64,000 nt of DNA from Rhodopseudomonas infernalis (lineage in GTDB: Bacteria > Pseudomonadota > Alphaproteobacteria > Rhizobiales > Xanthobacteraceae), in contig NZ_JAJNAL010000002.1 in assembly GCF_022271405.1 (NCBI RefSeq), forward strand, positions 186,001 to 250,000, given 5' to 3'. The notes beneath the pieces were generated by a model, which had not been told where the DNA came from, did no database searches, and worked only from the letters and a program-made list of their open reading frames with translations. Of the stretch, positions 54,756 to 63,369 are shown in pieces (the first letter of the stretch is position 1; every line of letters starts with the position of its first letter). Both the position numbers and the translations under genes were made by a program.

Positions 54756-56240
54756 TCAGCCGCGGGCGCGGACCGGGCGAAGCAGAAACGCCGGGAGATG
54801 GGAGTGGTCCCCCGGCTCGGACGAGGTGTCGCGCGGCGGCGGCGCCGAGCCGAACGACGCATGCGCTGCAGCAGCAGCGGGCGCGCTGCGCGGCTCACGG
54901 CGCGGCTTACGGGCTTCGCGCGGCTCACGGCGGGCTTCGGCGCGCGGCTCGCGCTGTTCACGCAGCTCGACGGGCTCGCGCTGTTCACGGGGCTCGCGCG
55001 CCTCTCGCGGTGCGCGATCCTCGCCCCGGGCTTCGCGGGGCTCGCGATGGCGCGATCCGGACGAGCGGCGGGACGAACGCGCGGGGCGCTCTTGTTCTTC
55101 CTCGACGTCGCCGGCCGGGCCGGCCTCCGCACGCGGAATTTCTTTACCGATCAGCTTCTCGATCGCGGCGATCGATTTCTGGTCGGAGGGGGCGACGATC
55201 GAGATCGCGGTGCCGAGACGGCCGGCGCGGCCGGTGCGGCCGACGCGATGGACGTAGTCGTCCGGATGATGCGGGACGTCGAAATTGAAGACGTGGCTGA
55301 CTTCCGGAATGTCGAGGCCACGGGCCGCGACGTCGGAGGCGACCAGGATCGGCAATTCACCCTTGCGGAACTGATCCAGCGCCGCGGTGCGGGCGCTCTG
55401 ATCCATATCGCCATGCAGCGCGCCGACGCTGAAGCCGTGCTTCTGCAGCGACTTCGCCAGCAGCGCGACTTCGCGCTTGCGGTTGCAGAAGATGATCGCG
55501 TTCTGGAGGTCAGTGGCCTCGCGGATCAGGCGGCGCAGCGTCTCGCGCTTCTCGTGCGGCTCGCGCCCGCAGGGGACCTGCGACTGCGTCACCGTGACGG
55601 CGGTGGACGCCGGCTTGGAGACTTCGATCTTCTCGGGATTGTGCAGGAAGGTCTCGGTGACGCGGCGGATTTCCGGCGGCATCGTCGCGGTGAAGAACAG
55701 CGTCTGCCGGGTGAAGGGGACCAGCTTGCAGACCCGCTCGATGTCCGGGATGAAGCCCATGTCCAGCATACGGTCGGCTTCGTCGATGATCAGCATCTCG
55801 ACGCCGGTGAGCAGCAGGCCGCCGCGTTCGGTGTGGTCGAGCAGGCGGCCCGGGGTAGCGATCAACACGTCGACGCCGCGGCCGAGTTTGAGATCCTGAT
55901 CGCCGAACGAGACGCCGCCGATCAGCAAAGCGACGTTGAGCTTCTGGCCGGCGCCGTATTTGTCGAACTGCTCTTTGACCTGGGCGGCGAGTTCGCGGGT
56001 CGGCTCGAGGATCAGGGTGCGGGGCATTCGGGCCCGGGCGCGGCCCTTTTCGAGCATCGTCAGCATCGGCAGCACGAAGGCGGCGGTCTTGCCGGTGCCG
56101 GTCTGAGCGATGCCGAGGACGTCCTTGCGGGCGAGGACGTGGGGGATCGCCTGTTCTTGAATGGGGGTGGGGGTCGTGTAACCGCTAGCCGCGACGGCAG
56201 CGAGGACCTTGTCTGAAAGGCCGAGATTGGAAAAGGACAT
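54756..56240 (-). CDS. DEAD-box RNA helicase, RhlE-like, 494 aa
   Basis: Complete DEAD-box core: Q motif YTTPTPIQEQAIP, AQTGTGKTAAF (I), PTRELAAQV (Ia), TPGRLLDH, DEADRMLDMGF (II), FFTATMP (III), VASDVAARGLDIPEV (V), HRVGRTGRAGRLG (VI). After residue 385 a low-complexity tail rich in Arg/Glu/Pro (repeated EPREA/REPRE units) replaces the usual RhlE C-terminus and should be disordered and RNA-binding. The start MSFSNLGLS follows GAAAAGGACAT-type sequence with the ribosome binding site overlapping the leader. A putative promoter lies about 210 bases upstream. Confidence 0.93.
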   Translation of the reverse strand: MSFSNLGLSDKVLAAVAASGYTTPTPIQEQAIPHVLARKDVLGIAQTGTGKTAAFVLPMLTMLEKGRARARMPRTLILEPTRELAAQVKEQFDKYGAGQKLNVALLIGGVSFGDQDLKLGRGVDVLIATPGRLLDHTERGGLLLTGVEMLIIDEADRMLDMGFIPDIERVCKLVPFTRQTLFFTATMPPEIRRVTETFLHNPEKIEVSKPASTAVTVTQSQVPCGREPHEKRETLRRLIREATDLQNAIIFCNRKREVALLAKSLQKHGFSVGALHGDMDQSARTAALDQFRKGELPILVASDVAARGLDIPEVSHVFNFDVPHHPDDYVHRVGRTGRAGRLGTAISIVAPSDQKSIAAIEKLIGKEIPRAEAGPAGDVEEEQERPARSSRRSSGSRHREPREARGEDRAPREAREPREQREPVELREQREPRAEARREPREARKPRREPRSAPAAAAAHASFGSAPPPRDTSSEPGDHSHLPAFLLRPVRARG

Positions 56241-56450
56241 TGAGCCTCTGTTGTCGGCGTGATCGGATCCGAACGAGTATTGAACCGGTTCGAAGATCAC
56301 GCCACTTGATGAAACCGCCGCCGGGATTTCTCGTAAATCACTGTCGCGCTCAACCCCGGAGCGGCAAGCAATGTTGCACGGGGATGTCGGTCGCGGACAG
56401 GCGGCTCAATCGGGATATCGCTAGTCGATACCGGGCCGCATCACGGCCGG

Positions 56451-56478
56451 AACATAGGCCGGAATCGGCCAAAGTCAA
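56451..56478 (-). promoter_or_regulatory. Putative sigma-70 promoter of the DEAD-box helicase gene
   Basis: On the minus strand TTGACT (56478-56473), 16 bases, TATGTT (56456-56451). The predicted leader is about 200 bases, long as in cold-induced DEAD-box helicase genes; it contains the 10-bp palindrome GAACCGGTTC at 56282-56291. The 397-base region between the two divergent genes holds no other recognisable feature. Confidence 0.4.
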
Positions 56479-56637
56479 TGCGCCGGACCATGAAACGACT
56501 GAAAAGCTTAATATTCTTGCAGTTTTAGTGGCTTCAAGCGGTCTGCAAGGCCGGATCGAACGGGTTGAACCGACATCGGTTTTTAACCGACTATGGCGCA
56601 GGCGGCGAGGGGCGCCGGGTTGAGTGGGGATCTGGGA

Positions 56638-58140
56638 ATGCGATCGCTGACGCTGCGGGGGATATCGGCGATCGCTTTCGTCGCGACGGTGCTGATCTGT
56701 TGCGCACCTGCGCAGGCGGCAAAGCGCGTCGCGCTGGTGATCGGCAACGACGACTACCGCAACGTCCCGAAGCTGCAGAAGGCGGTGAACGACGCCCGCA
56801 CCATGGGCGACACGCTGCGTGCGCTCGGCTTCCAGGTGATGATCGCCGAGAACCAGAGCCGCGCCGCTTTCAGCCAGAGCCTGCTGGCGTTCGACAGCAT
56901 CATCGAGCCCGGCGACACCGCGTTCTTCTTCTATGCCGGCCACGGCTTCGAGATCGCCGGCCAGAATTTTCTGCTGCCGACCGATGTGCCGGCCGCGACC
57001 GAAGGGCAGGAAGAACTGGTCCGCGACGCCTCGATCATGGCGGACCGCATCGTCGACCGGCTGCAGAATCGCGGCGCGCGCACCGCCATCCTGGTACTCG
57101 ACGCCTGCCGCAACAATCCGTTCGAGCGCCGCGGCGTCCGCGCGCTGTCCGGGCGCGGCGGCCTGGCGCCGATGACGACGCTGCCGGAAGGCGTGTTCTC
57201 GATCTTCTCGGCTGGGCCGCGGCAGACCGCGCTTGACCGGCTGTCGGACAGCGACAGCAATCCGAATTCGGTGTTCACCCGCGTGTTCGCCAAGCAGATC
57301 CGCGACCCGGGTGACAATCTCGTCCAGGTCGCGCAGCGCACCCGGCGGCAGGTCAGCGAGATGGCCGAGACCGTCGGCCACAAGCAGGTGCCGGTGTATT
57401 TCGACCAGATGGTCGACGACGTGTTTCTCAATGGGCCGCCGAAGCCGGCTGGCAGCGCCGCGCCAGCGCCGAGCCAGGCGCCCGACAAGGTCGCGGCGCT
57501 GCCACCGGTGGCGCCGCTGAAGCCGCCGAGCTCGGAAAGCCTGAACGCGCCGATCGCCAGCTTCTCGCGCCACAATGGCGGCTGGACCGTGGTGTTCTCG
57601 ATTGCGGATCCGACGCTCGGGATTTCGTGGCGGATGGCCGGCGAGGGCGACTTCCGCGAGACCGGCTTCATGGATTCGCTCGATCCGCGCACCCGCAAGC
57701 GGCTGCCGAACCCGTCGATCCAGCTGCCGGCCGATGCGCCTGCCTCGACCATCGAAGTCCGCTACGTCGATGCGCAGGGAGAACTGCAGGGGCCGTTTCC
57801 AATCCGGTTCGAGCCCGAGGCAGCGCTGCTTCGCGATCAGCGCAAGATCCTGGATATGACCGCGACGAGTTGGCTGTCGTTCCGCGACTACAACGGCCTT
57901 TTGGTCTACTACACGCATCTGATGTCATATCGCTGCGCCATCCGCGAAGCGCGGATCGGCGTCGACAGCGCGGTGCCCGACAAGGTGCTGAAGATGCCGG
58001 CCTGCGACATGCGCGATCCGGTCGCGATCCCGAGCAGCGCCACACCGTATTTCAAGCTGCCGTCGAACGTGAAGTCGGTCTCGGTCGAGCTGACTTACCG
58101 CGACGGCAGCGTGTCGGAGATCAAGACGTTCCGGCGGTGA
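56638..58140 (+). CDS. Secreted caspase-like (peptidase C14) protein, 500 aa
   Basis: A signal peptide (LRGISAIAFVATVLICCAPAQA) is followed by a p20-like caspase/metacaspase domain (about residues 28-285): RVALVIGNDDYRNVPKL, catalytic His102 in FFFYAGHGFEIAG and Cys157 in ILVLDACRNNPFERR, so both dyad residues are kept. The C-terminal 170 residues (about 320-500) are beta-rich without a recognised domain. Such periplasmic caspase-fold proteins are common in Nitrobacteraceae; none is well characterised. ATG 56638 with GGGGA upstream is chosen; an ATG 15 codons earlier would spoil the signal peptide. Confidence 0.9.
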   Translation: MRSLTLRGISAIAFVATVLICCAPAQAAKRVALVIGNDDYRNVPKLQKAVNDARTMGDTLRALGFQVMIAENQSRAAFSQSLLAFDSIIEPGDTAFFFYAGHGFEIAGQNFLLPTDVPAATEGQEELVRDASIMADRIVDRLQNRGARTAILVLDACRNNPFERRGVRALSGRGGLAPMTTLPEGVFSIFSAGPRQTALDRLSDSDSNPNSVFTRVFAKQIRDPGDNLVQVAQRTRRQVSEMAETVGHKQVPVYFDQMVDDVFLNGPPKPAGSAAPAPSQAPDKVAALPPVAPLKPPSSESLNAPIASFSRHNGGWTVVFSIADPTLGISWRMAGEGDFRETGFMDSLDPRTRKRLPNPSIQLPADAPASTIEVRYVDAQGELQGPFPIRFEPEAALLRDQRKILDMTATSWLSFRDYNGLLVYYTHLMSYRCAIREARIGVDSAVPDKVLKMPACDMRDPVAIPSSATPYFKLPSNVKSVSVELTYRDGSVSEIKTFRR

Positions 58141-58193
58141 GGGGACGGCAGGCGTGGAGGCGCGAAGCGCCGTCGCTGCAAATCTGCAACGGC

Positions 58194-59114
58194 CTACAGC
58201 GACGGGCGGGGCATCGTCGGGCCGACCATGCCGCGGTTTCGGTCGGTCCAGATCAGCCGCGAAGCGTTGACTCCCACAGCCGGCAGCGCTGCCGCGAGGT
58301 AATCGCCGAGCGCGGAGATGGCGTCGCCACGCGCGGCGCCGCGGCACATCACGATCTCGGTGTCCGGTAGTTCGGGTAGCTGCTCGGCCGCGCCGAGCAC
58401 GGCGAAGTCCGACAGCACCGCGCTCTGTCCCAGCACACTGACACCGACGCCGGCCGCGACCGCAGCCTGGACGCCACCCAGGCTGGTACTGGTGTACACG
58501 ATCTCCCATTCGCGCGGGCCGGCGCGCATGCGCCGCAACACTTCGTTGCGATACACGCAGCCCGCCGGGAACATCACCAACGGCACCGGCCCTTCGGCAA
58601 ACGCGCCATGCGGTGCGGCGACCCAGCGCAGCGGTTCACGCCACAGCGTCTCACCGGCGCTGGAGCTGTCCTGACGCCGCACCACCACGATGTCGAGTTC
58701 GCCGTTGTCCAGTTCGCGCTGCAGATCGGCCGTCAAAGCGCTCCGCACCATCAGCCGCGCTCCCGGATAGGCGTCCTTGAAACGGCGCAGCGCAGTGGGC
58801 AGCATTTCGGTGGCGAAGTCTTCGAGGATACCGAGCCGCACCGTGCCCACCGCCGTCGGGCGGTGCAGCTTGAGCATCGCCTCGTTATTCAGCTCGATCA
58901 TCGCCTCGGCATAGACGCGCAGCACTTCGCCGCGTTCGGTCAGCGTCGCCTTGCGTCCGGCACGCTCGAACAGCGGATGACCGACGGCCTGTTCGAGACG
59001 CTGGATGTGCAGGCTGATGGTGGATTGAGTTTTGTGCAATGCGCGCGACGCGCAGGTAAATCCGCCGTGGTCGAGCACGGCCAGGAAGCTCTTCAGCAAG
59101 ACGAGATCGAGCAT
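58194..59114 (-). CDS. LysR-family transcriptional regulator, 306 aa
   Basis: N-terminal winged helix (LVLLKSFLAVLDHGGFTCASRALHKTQSTISLHIQRLEQ) and C-terminal effector-binding domain (GTVRLGILEDFATEMLPTALRRF, GVSVLGQSAVLSDFAVLG). It is transcribed away from a four-gene biosynthesis-like cluster that starts 183 bases away, the classical arrangement for a LysR regulator and its target. Expected to bind the shared intergenic region and respond to a pathway metabolite. Confidence 0.92.
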   Translation of the reverse strand: MLDLVLLKSFLAVLDHGGFTCASRALHKTQSTISLHIQRLEQAVGHPLFERAGRKATLTERGEVLRVYAEAMIELNNEAMLKLHRPTAVGTVRLGILEDFATEMLPTALRRFKDAYPGARLMVRSALTADLQRELDNGELDIVVVRRQDSSSAGETLWREPLRWVAAPHGAFAEGPVPLVMFPAGCVYRNEVLRRMRAGPREWEIVYTSTSLGGVQAAVAAGVGVSVLGQSAVLSDFAVLGAAEQLPELPDTEIVMCRGAARGDAISALGDYLAAALPAVGVNASRLIWTDRNRGMVGPTMPRPSL

Positions 59115-59296
59115 GGCGGTGACCCATCGACATTCTCGATGAATTTCGATCGGTTAATATCATTTGTCAACATCAGCACGCTTAGTTAGCGTCGCTGCAC
59201 GCTTTCAATTCATCGCTCAAGTTTGCAGTTGCGACCGGGTCTTTCGGCATTGCATGCCGCCGGCGCGTGGCCAGTCGTGTTCATTGGAGAGTCAAA
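59115..59296. promoter_or_regulatory. Divergent regulatory region between LysR gene and its cluster
   Basis: 182 bases, more AT-rich than the genes. Contains TTCTCGATGAA (59133-59143, TTC-N5-GAA dyad) and CGCTTAGTTAGCG (59179-59191), plausible LysR half-sites, and a possible plus-strand promoter TTGTCA (59164-59169), 17 bases, TAGCGT (59187-59192). These are by-eye calls. Confidence 0.4.
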
Positions 59297-60265
59297 ATGA
59301 TTGCCGCGGTACGATCTCTCAAATCGCTGTACGACATTCACGGCATCACGTCCGGTGTCTTGCCGGACGCTGTTACCATCGTCCAGGACATGTCGGGCCT
59401 CGAAGACGATCCGCGCAACGACTGGCTGCATGTCGCATTGTCGGAGTTTCGTCACTTCCGGGCGGAGCGGGGCGAACATATCCGCTCTGCCGGCTTCATC
59501 GGCAGCGCCAATGGCATCGACGTGATCGCGGCGCTGCGGCTGTTCTCGATCGAGCGGCTGACCGTGACCGATATCGTCCCGGCGTTGCTGCCGGACATCG
59601 AGCGAAACATCCGCGCAAATACCGCGGGCAGCCGAATGCCCGATGTGATCCGGTTCGCCGCAGGGCGCGACTGCGAGCCGCTCGAGGAGCCGTGCGACCT
59701 GATCTACGCCAACCTGCCGCTGGTGATGGTCGACACCGATCAGCTCGGCAGCGAACTCGCGACCACGACGCTGACCGACGCCCGCGCTTATGCGCATCTT
59801 CAGACGGGCCCCGACGACCTGCTGGCGCGCTGGTCGCTGCTGCCTCAACTCGGCTTACTGCTGTCGGCAAAGGCCCGGCTCGCCCCCGGCGGCGCGATCA
59901 TCACCTTGATCGGAGGCCGGATCAGCGATGCGGCGATCGAGCACTGTTTCGAGCGGGCGGGAATGCACCATGAGCGCGGCACGGTCGCGATCATGCGTCA
60001 GAGCGACGAACAGTATCTGGCGCAATACGCCGACCACGAGCAGCGCCTGAACGGCGATACCTTCGCGTTCTACGACGAGGCCGAGGCCGCCCGCATCCTG
60101 GGCGCCGCGGGGCACGACTATCCTTCGATCTTGACCTTCTCGCCGGAAGTGGCGCGAACACTGCTCGAACCGGCTTTGCTATCGGCCGGCGAGGCCTGGG
60201 AGCATGTTCAGCAGGGACATCACGTCGCGCATCTCGCCTACGGATTTCAGGCCGTCGTCCGGTAG
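59297..60265 (+). CDS. Class I SAM-dependent methyltransferase-fold enzyme, 322 aa
   Basis: SAM-binding Rossmann core: motif I GFIGSANGIDVIAAL (residues about 67-80), acidic Asp92 in LTVTDIVPALLPDIE, and motif IV DLIYANLPLV (134-143), related to the (D/N)PPY-type active-site motif. The rest, about 180 residues, is not recognised and includes Asp/His/Glu-rich segments. Ribosome binding site GGAGAG before the ATG. It opens the cluster; PLP enzymes and an exporter follow nine bases later and on. Known relatives are mostly small-molecule methyltransferases, but such folds can also transfer aminocarboxypropyl groups or cyclise SAM; which applies here is open. Confidence 0.75.
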   Translation: MIAAVRSLKSLYDIHGITSGVLPDAVTIVQDMSGLEDDPRNDWLHVALSEFRHFRAERGEHIRSAGFIGSANGIDVIAALRLFSIERLTVTDIVPALLPDIERNIRANTAGSRMPDVIRFAAGRDCEPLEEPCDLIYANLPLVMVDTDQLGSELATTTLTDARAYAHLQTGPDDLLARWSLLPQLGLLLSAKARLAPGGAIITLIGGRISDAAIEHCFERAGMHHERGTVAIMRQSDEQYLAQYADHEQRLNGDTFAFYDEAEAARILGAAGHDYPSILTFSPEVARTLLEPALLSAGEAWEHVQQGHHVAHLAYGFQAVVR

Positions 60266-60274
60266 GAGCCAGCG

Positions 60275-61270
60275 ATGATGCAGAGCAGCGCTGCCGGCGC
60301 CGCCGTGCGGCCCTTGCCGGTCGAGCGGTCGCCGCTGGAGTACAACGCGGCGGTGTCGCGGATCGTCGGCGCCGAAGTGTGGGTCAAGCGCGAGGATCTG
60401 CAGGACGGTGTCGGCTCCGGTGTCAAGCGCCGCGCCATTGCTGCGATCCTCGACGGCCACGCGGCGCCTGATCGCGATCCGATCGTCATCGACGGCGTGC
60501 CGCAGTCCAATTGTCTGATGTCGATGGCGCACTACTGCCGGATCGCCGGCGCACCGCTCTACGTGATCCTGCGCGGCCGCGGTCCGCGCCAACCCGTGGG
60601 CAACTACGCGCGGTTGCTGGCGTCGGGCGCGCACGTCATCGAATTGCCGGACGCCAGGCATTTCGAAGCGATCCGCGACGCGCTGGTCGCCGATCTGATC
60701 CGCTCCGGCCGGCGGCCGCTGGTCGTGCCGGCCGGCGCCGTGTCGGCAACCGCGGGGCCGATGGGACTCGGCGTCGAATTGGCCGCGCAGGAGGCCGAAC
60801 TCGCGACCCGGTTCGACGTCGTCGTGCTGCCCGTCGGCACCGGCGGGACCATCATCGGTCTTGCGCTGAGCCGTCGATTTCATCGCTCGCGATGGCGTCT
60901 GGTCGGCATTCGGATCGACGATTATTCGGCCGACACCTATCGTGACAACTTCCGCCGCGCCGCGACGTCGCTCGGCTTCGCGCCAAGCAAGGCAGAAACA
61001 CCTCTTAGCGGAGATCCGGACGAAGCGTTTGCTCTGTATGACGGTGCGCTCGGCGGCGGTTACGGGGTGACCATCGCGGCGGACTTCGAACACAGCGAAC
61101 GTCTGTTCGGCACCACCGGCCTGTATTTCGGCCCGACCTACATGCTGAAGGCGCTGCGCGGCCTCACCGACATGGTTGCGGCCGGCAGGATCGCTTCGTC
61201 GAGCCGCGTGCTGCTGGTGCACACCGGCGGCGCCAACGAACGCAGCCTGCATCGCAGGTCGATCCGATGA
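60275..61270 (+). CDS. ACC deaminase/D-cysteine desulfhydrase-like PLP enzyme, 331 aa
   Basis: Fold-type II PLP enzyme. EVWVKREDLQDGVGSGVKRRAI holds the putative Schiff-base Lys51 (ACC deaminases have GNKTRKLEY at this place; here GVKRR). Other marks are QSNCLMSMAHYCRIAG, GNYARLLASGA and phosphate-binding GTGGTIIG (188-195). The GVK variation and overall divergence argue against simple ACC or D-cysteine degradation. Starts nine bases after the methyltransferase gene and its stop overlaps the exporter by ATGA, so the three are tightly coupled. Confidence 0.82.
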   Translation: MMQSSAAGAAVRPLPVERSPLEYNAAVSRIVGAEVWVKREDLQDGVGSGVKRRAIAAILDGHAAPDRDPIVIDGVPQSNCLMSMAHYCRIAGAPLYVILRGRGPRQPVGNYARLLASGAHVIELPDARHFEAIRDALVADLIRSGRRPLVVPAGAVSATAGPMGLGVELAAQEAELATRFDVVVLPVGTGGTIIGLALSRRFHRSRWRLVGIRIDDYSADTYRDNFRRAATSLGFAPSKAETPLSGDPDEAFALYDGALGGGYGVTIAADFEHSERLFGTTGLYFGPTYMLKALRGLTDMVAAGRIASSSRVLLVHTGGANERSLHRRSIR

Positions 61271-62259
61271 CCGACGCCCCTCGATCGGACCTCAAACCTT
61301 GGCAGCCGCAGGATCTGAAAGCGTTGCCGGTTCCTGTGCTGGGGCTGCTCGCCGGGGTGGGCTTCGCGCTGATCTGGAGCGGATCGTTCATTGCGACCAA
61401 GATCGCGTTGCCGCTGGCGCCGCCGCTTTGGCTTTCGGCCGGTCGCCTGACCGCGGCGGCGCTGCTGCTGCTGCCGTTCGTCGGCCGGCGGGCGTTCGCG
61501 CAGTATCGCGCCGCCTCGGCCGCGCAGCGCGTCCGGCTGCTCGCGGCCGCCGGGCTGAGCCAGAGCTATTACCTCGGCGCCGTGTTCTACGCGCTTCACG
61601 CGCTGCCAGCGGCTCTGGTCTCGGTGGTCGGCTCCAGTCTTCCGTTGATCTCGATCCCGATCGCCGTCGTGTTGCTCGGGGAGCGTGCCTCGATGCGCGA
61701 AGCGCTGGCCACCGCGGGCGCGGTGATCAGTCTTGGCATCGTCATCCTCGGGCGCGACAACGGCGTGCAAATCGATTCCGTCGTCATTTCTCCGCCGATC
61801 GCGCTGATGCTCTCGGGCGTCGTGGCGCTGGCCGTGGGCAATACGTTGCTCAAGCCGTTGATCGGAGCGGACGGTCCTCTCCCGTTGCTGGCCTTCCAGC
61901 TGATCGTCGGCAGCATCGTGTCCGTGATCGCCGCGGCGTTGCTCGAAGGCTGGCCGCAATTTAGCTGGAGCGGCGCGATGCTGCTCGCTTTTCTATATCT
62001 GGTGGTGATCGGCTCGATCGCTGGGACTTGGCTATGGGTCCTCATCCTGCGCCAGTTCTCGGCGATCGGCGCGAGCGGCTTCTTCCTGCTGACGCCGGTG
62101 TTCGGCGTCGCGCTGGGATTTCTGATCCTGTCGGAACGGTTGACGTTCGTACAACTGGTCGGGACCGCGCTGCTCTGCCTCATGATCGCCACTCGTGCCG
62201 TACCCGGACGCCGCGAAGGCAGGCCGACCCGCGACGCAGCAGGCATCGACCCGGTCTGA
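61267..62259 (+). CDS. EamA-family (DMT) membrane transporter, 330 aa
   Basis: Ten transmembrane helices in two EamA repeats: FALIWSGSFIATKIALPLAPPLW at the start and VALAVGNTLLKPLIGADGPLP in the second half. Drug/metabolite transporters of this type export amino acids, sugars and related metabolites (RhtA, YdcZ, YddG are known examples). Overlaps the preceding PLP gene by four bases, which ties it to the pathway and suggests export of its product. Confidence 0.92.
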   Translation: MTDAPRSDLKPWQPQDLKALPVPVLGLLAGVGFALIWSGSFIATKIALPLAPPLWLSAGRLTAAALLLLPFVGRRAFAQYRAASAAQRVRLLAAAGLSQSYYLGAVFYALHALPAALVSVVGSSLPLISIPIAVVLLGERASMREALATAGAVISLGIVILGRDNGVQIDSVVISPPIALMLSGVVALAVGNTLLKPLIGADGPLPLLAFQLIVGSIVSVIAAALLEGWPQFSWSGAMLLAFLYLVVIGSIAGTWLWVLILRQFSAIGASGFFLLTPVFGVALGFLILSERLTFVQLVGTALLCLMIATRAVPGRREGRPTRDAAGIDPV

Positions 62260-62292
62260 CCGAAACAATTTCAACACGAAAGGATCGCGACG

Positions 62293-63285
62293 ATGCCCAA
62301 GAGATTGGAAGATGCGATCGGCGGGACGCCGCTCGTCGAACTCACCAAGCTCGATGTCCCGGATGGCATCCGGATCTTCGCCAAGCTGGAGTTTCTCAAC
62401 CCCGGGGGCAGCATCAAGGACCGGATGGTTCGTTTCATCATCGAGGATGCCGAGCGCACCGGGCAATTGCGGCCCGGCGCCACCATCGTCGAGAATACGT
62501 CGGGCAACACCGGCGCCGCGATCGCGATGCTGGCGGCGGCGCGCGGCTATCGGGCGATCCTGACGATGCCCGACAAGGTGAGCAAGGAAAAGCAGGATTT
62601 CCTGGTCGCGCTTGGCGCGGAGATCGTGGTGTGTCCAACCGCCGCGGCGGCGGGCTCGCCGGAGCACTATGTCGAGCGTGCGCGCCGGCTGCGCGCCGGC
62701 CTGCCTAACGCTTTCATGCTCAATCAGTACGATAATCCGATGAATGCGGAGGCGCATTTCAGGACCACCGGGCCGGAGATCTGGTCGGCGCTCGGCGACA
62801 GCATCACGGCGTTCGTCGCGGCCGGCAGCACCGGTGGCACCATCTCGGGAGTCGGCCGTTTTCTGCGATCGCGCAAGCCCGACACCGAGATCGTCCTCCT
62901 TGATCCGGTGGGCTCGATCTACTTCAAGTATTTCCACCACGGCGTCGTCGATCACGACGAGATCGCGACCTACCATGTCGAGGGAGTGGGCGAAGACCAC
63001 CTCGCGAAGTGCATGGACTTTTCGGTGGTCACCGATGTGATCCGCTTCGATGACCGCGCCGCTTTCGCGATGTGTCATGAACTGGCCGCCAAAGAGGGGC
63101 TGTTGTGCGGAGGTAGTTCCGGCGCCAATGTCTGGGGCGCGTTGCAGGTGGCGCGGCGGCTGGCGCCGCCCGCGACTATCGTGACGGTGCTGCCCGACAG
63201 CGGCGTGAAATACGTGTCGAAAATCTACAACGACGCCTGGCTGAGCGCCCACGGGCTCGCAGAGCGCGGGCGCTGGGCTGCCTGA
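62293..63285 (+). CDS. Cystathionine beta-synthase/cysteine synthase-like PLP enzyme, 330 aa
   Basis: Fold-type II PLP enzyme of the CBS/OASS family without a regulatory CBS pair. NPGGSIKDRMV holds PLP Lys42, NTSGNTGAAIAMLAA (68-82) the substrate loop, GSTGGTISGVGRFL the phosphate cradle. The C-terminal part (VEGVGEDHLAKCMD, EGLLCGGSSGANVW, VLPDSGVKYVSKIYND) matches CBS more than CysK. It could condense an activated serine/homoserine with an amine or thiol nucleophile. AAAGGA before the ATG; 33 bases after the exporter. Confidence 0.88.
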   Translation: MPKRLEDAIGGTPLVELTKLDVPDGIRIFAKLEFLNPGGSIKDRMVRFIIEDAERTGQLRPGATIVENTSGNTGAAIAMLAAARGYRAILTMPDKVSKEKQDFLVALGAEIVVCPTAAAAGSPEHYVERARRLRAGLPNAFMLNQYDNPMNAEAHFRTTGPEIWSALGDSITAFVAAGSTGGTISGVGRFLRSRKPDTEIVLLDPVGSIYFKYFHHGVVDHDEIATYHVEGVGEDHLAKCMDFSVVTDVIRFDDRAAFAMCHELAAKEGLLCGGSSGANVWGALQVARRLAPPATIVTVLPDSGVKYVSKIYNDAWLSAHGLAERGRWAA

Positions 63286-63369
63286 CACGGCTACACAGGA
63301 GGGCGGCTAGGCTTCGGACGGCGCTCACTTGAGAATTGCGTCGCCTCGAGCAGTCGATGAAGTCCGGAT

